A stretch of DNA of 64,000 nt from Heterobilharzia americana (Eukaryota; Platyhelminthes; Trematoda; Strigeidida; Schistosomatidae). Within the stretch, counting starts at the first letter, position 1; each line of letters starts with the position of its first letter. The stretch lies in NCBI GenBank assembly GCA_944470555.2, contig OX104134.1:51761890-51825889 (forward strand), read 5' to 3'. Shown piece after piece: positions 58,750 through 64,000 of the stretch. Under the pieces are notes generated by a model. It saw only the letters and a list, made by a program, of their open reading frames with translations. It ran no database searches and had not been told where the DNA came from. Position numbers and translations under genes: made by a program.

Positions 58750-60168
58750 CAATAATCTAATTTCCCTATGACTGTCACAAGAAGGTTTCTCTCCATTCTT
58801 ATAGACTGACATGATCAGTGAAGTACACCATTTCGCATACACTACCTGATTCCCACACGCTATCTAGTACCTCAATTAATAATTTCCTACCTCTATCTTT
58901 GAACGCCATGAACTTGCTGAAATCCGGGAAAGCAGCAAGACCAGATGGAATTCCTCCAGAAGCACTGAATACAGACACACAGACAACAGCGGACATGCTC
59001 ACACCACCATTGCAGAAGGTTTGAAGGGAAGGGAGGAAATGTACCTACCGGTTGATTGGAAGAAGGGCCACCTTGTCGAATTCCCAAAGAAAGGAGATCT
59101 AAGTCTTTGCAGGAACTGACGCGGAATCATGCTTCTGTTCCTGTCCATCCAAAGCAAGCAGAATATTAGGCCGCATGATCCTGGAGAGACTAAAAGATGC
59201 TACGCATTCAAAATTACGACTGGAACAGGCTGGCTGGCTGGCTTCAGGAAGAACAAATCATGTGCGGACCAAATTCCAAAGCCACGCCACGCATCATCAT
59301 AGAACAGAGTGTAGAATGGCAGTCAACCCAAATCTACCTGAACTTCATCGATTTTGAAAAGGCCTTCGACAGTGTCGACTGAGAAGTAATTTGACAGCTG
59401 CTTCAATACTACGGTTTTAGCTCCACAAACCTTTATCAACCTCATTCAACAGCAGCTACATGATGAGATGATGCCACATGCCAAGTGATTCACAATGGAA
59501 AGCTCAGTGACGCCTTTGAAGTGAAGACAGGTTGGTAGGTAAGACAAGACTGCCGCCTACTATCACAGATGATCTTCCTGACTGTGGTCGACTGGACTGG
59601 ACTGGATCATGTGGCGAACCGTGAGGAGCTGTGAGAAGAGGGGTATACGCTGGCTGGACCAATGGAAAGGCCCCTGAAGAAGATTTGGATCTCGCCGGTG
59701 ACGATTTATGACTAGTGTCGCACAAGCTCGAAGATCTACAGGCGAAAACCAACAGGTTGACAGAAGAGGCAGGGCAGGGTAGGGCAGCGAGGATGGGACT
59801 TCTTTCAGGTGAACGTAGAGAAGACAGAGGTGGCGAAGATACCCAACCAACAACGAACCAACTAAGAACCCATCGCCCAACAAATATGCAGAAGAAAGTG
59901 GAGATGGATTGGATTTGGCATACACTGAGAAGACCGATTGGGGACATCATGCACCAGGTCAGGTCGTCGAGTGGAGCCCTCATGGGTAACGACGAATTAA
60001 GCGTCCGAGGCAAGAGTAACATGGAGGAGATGATGTGAGGAAGAAACGAAAAGTTGTGGGCAGTCGTGGAGCCAGGTTGAAAAGACTGCAGAGAATGGAG
60101 TGAAATGGAGACGTGCTACTGAAACCCTATGTTCCCCTAGTAACGGATTGAGAAGTATTATTATTATC
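58750..60168 (+). mobile_element. RTE copy B4
   Basis: Plus-strand copy of the RT part of B1/B2: SGKAARPDGIPPEALNTD (58930), LERLKDATHSKLRLEQAG (59180), YLNFIDFEKAFDSVD (59340-59380), the disrupted catalytic box (about 59682-59710), then a 3' end matching B2 and B3 including the B3-type deletion (about 59840-59880). It ends in TATTATTATTATC at 60156-60168. It starts abruptly at about 58750, so it is 5'-truncated. The translated pieces are identical to those of B2. Confidence 0.88.
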
Positions 60169-60181
60169 TGGCTGATCGGTG

Positions 60182-60188
60182 TATATAA
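60182..60188 (+). promoter_or_regulatory. TATA box candidate
   Basis: TATATAA lies 72 nt upstream of the signal-peptide ATG (60260) and 14 nt downstream of the B4 tail, a plausible promoter distance for a short-leader gene. Confidence 0.4.
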
Positions 60189-60259
60189 CTGGATTTCATG
60201 CTGAAACGACTGAGTATCGGTCACTTTTTTGTAGATTTTTTGACCCTGAAATCAAAATT

Positions 60260-60316
60260 ATGAGAATATTCGTTAGCATTTCATTGGTCTCTCTTTTGGC
60301 ATACGCGTTTTCTAAG
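60260..60316 (+). CDS. Candidate first exon encoding a signal peptide (micro-exon-gene-like, partial)
   Basis: ATG at 60260 opens MRIFVSISLVSLLAYAFSK: a short basic start, a 14-residue hydrophobic core and an AYA/AFS cleavage region. The reading frame ends at AAG|GTAATC, a good donor in phase 0 (60316). TTTTTTTAG at 60341-60347 would give a 31-nt intron, but the next frame soon stops. A later acceptor CTGCAG (to about 60393) followed by an open 55-nt stretch to GACAG|GTAATA is a possible second exon. Schistosome micro-exon genes have this layout: signal peptide in exon 1, then tiny exons. The remaining exons cannot be fixed by eye, and the product is unidentified. Confidence 0.35.
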
Positions 60317-62222
60317 GTAATCACTCTTTTGTGTTCACTTTTTTTAGTGTATTGCTTTGAAATGTGACAACTTGAACTGATGCAATTCTGCAGAGGCTTT
60401 TGTGTTTATCTCGTCTGCTTGTTTGCCTATCACTAAACCGTTTGACAGGTAATATGTGGTATAAATGACATTCTCGAAGCCCAGATTTATAATATTATAC
60501 TAAATTTTCATAGGAATTCCTGTAACTAATAGTTTAATGATCTTGGAATCGATATTTACTGTTTGGAAACCCATCAAGTAGATGAGTTATTCTGATTGTG
60601 AATGAGTTTCATTTGCGACGATACGATAACAGAGTAAAGTTTCTTAAAATGATGAGCTACATAAAGTCAGAAGTTTCTAGGTAAATTTTGTTGTAAGTTG
60701 TTTTATTTCTTTTGAGTAATAACACGCACACCTGTAACTCATTGAATTTTTCACATTAGCTCTAAAAAGAACAGTCATGTCAAACACAATAATAAGCAAT
60801 TTTCAAGAAATGTAAACCTTGTGAACGTGTACATATGAAGCAATTCATTTGTTTTCTGGAGTGGTTTCCGAGCTAATTTAATTTTATAACACAGCAGATT
60901 GTTTACACGACTCTACAAGTTGATATGCATCTACTTTGAAAGTAAGCTTCAATAAGAATAGATAACAGAAAAAGGTATAAAAATGAAGTCTGATCTCCAA
61001 TGCAACTTCTAGTCGTTTCCAGGAAATCAAATTCCTTCATGAGACCTAAATGGTTTTAGTGTGTAACCGCAAACACGCCGTAAGCGCACAGTGCATTTAA
61101 ATCTAACTACAGAAGAAATACATCACTGTTGCGTCCGAGGCTGTGGTCAGGGAACGTAAATGTTGGGGATATTTTTAAAACGACAGGTCATATATCAGTA
61201 TCTAAAGGCTGTACTCCTTCAACCAAGTATGTTATCAAGTTTTATCAATTGTGGTAGCATAGGTACATAGGCAAAGTTTGTCTTGGAGGGTAAGAAATAC
61301 CAAGAAAACCTTAATTTGACGGTTAAGCGGACGAATGAGTTAGGATAGTGAAAACATTCAGTTAGATCCTTACATAGGATTCAGTAGCAAGGCTGAGTAG
61401 CAGCAAGTCGTAATTTAGAGAAAATAATAAACATCAGTGACCATTTGACTTTAAATCCATCAGGTGTATATTATTTGACTAAGCCAACATATAAAAAAAT
61501 GGTCTGAAAATTTAGTCTGTAAATGGTAAAACTGGAATAATGAACAAGTCAATGTTGGATGACAGTGAGGCAATGTAATACAATCAGATACTGCAGGATG
61601 ATCCCAACAAGTTTCAGTTACATTAGTTCGTCTCTAATAATTAACCAGAATCTGACAATTAGCACGGTAAATAAAGGAAAGTTCTAAGAAGCTGGGGTTG
61701 AATGTTGGTTGTTTATTCCTAATAAAAAACTAAAGTTACTAAGTGTATGAGATTTTAGTTCCCTACTAAGAATGTCGAGTTGTGGCTCGTTAGTCAAGGT
61801 AGCTAACTAGTGGGTTGTTGGTGTGAATCGCACTTAACCTATCGATGTTCACACACAGTGAGGAAGTAACGCATGCACTCACAATAAGTGTGGGTTACAG
61901 TCTAGTGGGTGAAAATGAGTATGGTTGCTAAGTTACAGTCATTTACCAGACCTTAATGCAAATCTAATGGATGAGGGCAAACGAAACTACATATTTTCTG
62001 AAACCCTCACTAGTGAAAAAAGATCAGAACCCATGACCTTATATTTCAAAGTTCAGCATTAACACCAATGATCAGGCATAGTGGTCTGCACTGATGAATG
62101 GTCAACATATCAACAGCAATTTAAGATTTATACACTAACTTTGACAAACGCCTCATGAATCATTATTGATTGTCTACATACGAATGCATGAGCGATGTCA
62201 GGAATCAAAAGACCTATAAATG
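60317..62222. other. Downstream region of the candidate micro-exon gene
   Basis: Contains possible short exons (for example about 60394-60448 and GAATTCCT behind TTTTCATAG near 60514) that would keep frame, but none is certain. 61780-61900 weakly resembles the tRNA-like SINE at 62.7 kb. Confidence 0.3.
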
Positions 62223-62440
62223 ACGCCGCTCTGGATTCGTTAGGTGGATGACTGTTGCTAATTAACCTTAGCGCTCAGCTTTCAACTAGGCAGTCATGAG
62301 TTCGAATCCAGCTCCAGTTACCGAGTTGTGGGCAGCCAGGTAGTCTCATTAGCCATCGGACAATAGTTGTAGCTATTCCCTACCGCATGAATATGCGAAC
62401 AGTTCTTGAGCTGCATTTCGATTTCCAGTTGAACGAAGCC
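62223..62440 (+). repeat. tRNA-like SINE, copy a (decayed)
   Basis: Contains a box B-like GAGTTCGAATCCAGC (about 62300) followed by CTCCAGTTACCGAGTTGTGGGCAGCCAGGTAG, which aligns with copy b (62740-62790). Box A is degenerate. It is a different SINE family from the hammerhead-bearing ones. Confidence 0.55.
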
Positions 62441-62679
62441 TCGAAATGAAAAAGATAGAGAATCATCAGTTAACAAAAGCAATGAACATTATCTAGCTAC
62501 AGGGAATATGAATAGATCTAGGATGACATTTGATAATGTTGATTCCAGTGCTGTTTTAATATTTTCCCATATTTAAATTTCTTCACCTCATTTAGGCATT
62601 CTGTACTTTATGCACCTATTTTTTTCTAATTATCCCCTTTATTACAAGCTATGATGTTCTGAAGTAGATACATCCTATG

Positions 62680-62860
62680 CTGAGTTGCGTGGAGCTGTGA
62701 CTCGTTGGTTTACAGTTGACTCTCAACCAATGCATAACGGGTATGAACCTCGCTCCACCTACCGAGGTTTGGGCAGCCAGGTAGCATCACAAGCCCTCAC
62801 ACGATAGGTATCATTGCTTACTATACGAATGCGCATAGGGTCGCTGAGTGAATTTAGATG
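62680..62860 (+). repeat. tRNA-like SINE, copy b
   Basis: GAGCTGTGACTCGTTGG (box A region, about 62692) and GGGTATGAACCTCG (box B region) precede CTCCACCTACCGAGG and GGGCAGCCAGGTAG, shared with copy a. The end reads TACGAATGCGCATAGGGT. Confidence 0.6.
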
Positions 62861-63161
62861 TTAAGTTGAAAGAGAAGTAGTTAATACGGGTAACTGTCCA
62901 CACTATACGACAAACTTAGCTTTGGCAATCTGTATATCTAAAAGCTAACAAAGCCGAAAGCATACGGTCTAATCATTGCAATACATGACTCAAATATTTC
63001 GGAAGCCGGTGTTCCACTGTCACGATAACTTTGACGAAGGAAAGCCTTTGCGAAAGAGACTAGCATAATGCATCATAAACGAGAAAAAATTGTCACAGAC
63101 CCTACGTAACCTTCTTTGAAAATTTCGGCAAGCCTCTTATGTACCAATTCGTAGGTAATAT

Positions 63162-63372
63162 TAATGTTATTGCTTGTATTATACCGTCGATGAGTGTACG
63201 GAATAGATCGGTCTCTATTGGCATATAGGATCCTGCGCGGATGCCTGTATATTGTCTGTGTTTTTAGTTATGTGATATTGATGGATATTGACTAGCAGTG
63301 GAATTCAGGATGCGCATTTCGTCCTATTTTGGACTCGTCAGGTGGACACACCTATTTCCCAGTGACCGTTGT
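63162..63372 (-). repeat. Hammerhead-SINE, minus-strand unit (tail and ribozyme)
   Basis: The minus strand reads ribozyme, then a tail ending ...GACGGTATAATACAAGC, related to the left arm of the 18.3-kb insertion (GATCGGTCTCTRTYGGCATAT is common to both). The tRNA-like head of this unit is missing; the unit abuts the plus-strand unit at about 63372. Confidence 0.7.
63292..63362 (-). ncRNA. Hammerhead ribozyme, minus strand
   Basis: On the minus strand CTGACGA (63335-63341) is followed by stem II GTCC/GGAC (fully paired) around loop AAAATA, GAAA (63317-63320), palindromic stem III TGCGCA and cleavage triplet ATC. Core bases are intact. Stem I is poor (TCCAC against CTGAA), so activity is doubtful. 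Confidence 0.7.
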
Positions 63373-63535
63373 CCCCGGTGGTCTAGTGGATAACGCTCTG
63401 GCGTTTGGAGCGATCGGTCCCGGGTTCGGACCCCGGCGGGAGCAACGTCACTCACTGGGAGGCAGGCAAATCCAGGTGAAGAGTTCTGAATAGGACGAAG
63501 TGCGCATTCTAGATCCCACTACCACTACTACCTAC
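63373..63535 (+). repeat. Hammerhead-SINE, plus-strand unit (tRNA head and decayed ribozyme)
   Basis: The head has box A GGTGGTCTAGTGG (about 63377-63389) and box B GGGTTCGGACCCC (63422-63434). The ribozyme block (63456-63525) has GTGAAGA instead of CTGANGA and GAAG instead of GAAA, so it is dead. The minus unit lies head-to-head on its left. Confidence 0.7.
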
Positions 63536-64000
63536 TATCAATTTTATGATTGGAATATTGTTTTCGAATTAGATATTGGGGAAAGTAGTGATATAAAGTG
63601 GCATGTCTCTCGCTTTCTGCACTACTCATTATTGTTATACTTGGTGCTCGCGTCTATTGGTCAAGACAATCTAAACAGAAAGCGTTTGCCGTTCTAGGCA
63701 AGCCTAGCTTATAATGGAGTATATATCGTTCCTCTGAGGAACCTACGAAACGTTTATCATAAAATGCTCACCTAGTATACCTATTTTTATATATGAAGCG
63801 TAGCAACGTTATCGCAGATGTCGAATACGTCGCCATACTTTTGCTTCAGGGGTATCTCGAATAGCACACGTCGTGAGGAATGCCGTATCACACTGAAATT
63901 AGACGAAAAAAAATGCACAAACCTATTCAACCGACGACACAAGATTGTATTCTAGTATCCTCGGTGAGCTGTGAACCACATGTGTCACTTTCGTCCATCC
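63536..64000. other. Unassigned right edge
   Basis: No motif recognised. Confidence 0.4.

Noticed and set aside
1..64000. CRISPR arrays, operons, bacterial promoters or ribosome-binding sites
   Set aside because: The sequence is clearly eukaryotic (spliced MRPS6, SINEs, LTR and non-LTR elements); no regularly spaced short repeats were seen.

Overview
The window looks like a piece of a blood-fluke genome (Schistosoma or a close trematode relative). The evidence is the repeat content: RTE-clade non-LTR elements of the SR2/SR3 type, CR1-clade elements of the SR1/Perere type, a Ty3/gypsy-type LTR element, a Penelope-like reverse transcriptase fragment, and tRNA-headed SINEs that carry hammerhead ribozyme sequences (the Smα-type repeats known from Schistosoma). 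The one confidently identified host gene, mitochondrial ribosomal protein S6, has a 48-nt intron, which fits the very short introns of schistosomes. The DNA is A+T-rich, gene-poor and dominated by dead transposons.

Layout. 1-0.8 kb: decayed RTE remnant (-). 2.55-3.05 kb: two hammerhead-SINE fragments in opposite orientation. 3.5-6.5 kb: heavily mutated, near full-length RTE (+). 6.5-13.6 kb: mostly unassigned, with a few exon-like segments. 13.7-14.2 kb: an ORF-less derivative (-) of the CR1-type element that lies at 18.2-24.7 kb (+). That element is itself broken by a 373-bp hammerhead-SINE insertion (18261-18633) and by a 2.8-kb LTR retrotransposon (21262-24062). 25.0-28.7 kb: RTE copy B1 (-). 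30.1-31.6 kb: CR1 fragment (-). 34.4-35.6 kb: decayed CR1 (+) split by a (TA)n microsatellite. 37.1-41.9 kb: best preserved CR1 element (+), with ORF1 zinc finger, endonuclease and RT, carrying about five lesions. 42.6-43.6 kb: RTE 3' fragment. 45.2-45.75 kb: MRPS6 gene. 46.27-46.39 kb: candidate terminal exon of a convergent unknown gene. 46.95-50.64 kb: RTE copy B2 (-), nearly identical to B1. 51.86-52.2 kb: Penelope-like fragment. 52.2-53.8 kb: RTE (+). 54.7-55.4 kb: RTE 3' end with (TAA)n tail. 55.8-60.2 kb: large inverted arrangement B3(-)/H(+)/I(-)/B4(+). 60.18-60.32 kb: TATA box plus a signal-peptide first exon resembling schistosome micro-exon genes. 62.2-62.9 kb: tRNA-like SINEs. 63.16-63.54 kb: head-to-head hammerhead SINEs.

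The most interesting signals are these. (1) All three hammerhead-SINE loci have an inverted composite structure; one has a 9-bp target duplication and an intact hammerhead core. (2) RTE copies B1-B4 share the same broken RT catalytic box and the same stop codons yet are almost identical, with sharp identity boundaries, so they look like recent conversion, trans-mobilisation or an assembly artefact. (3) A possible micro-exon gene promoter sits 14 nt from an RTE insertion end. All identifications come from reading motifs by eye; no database search was run.
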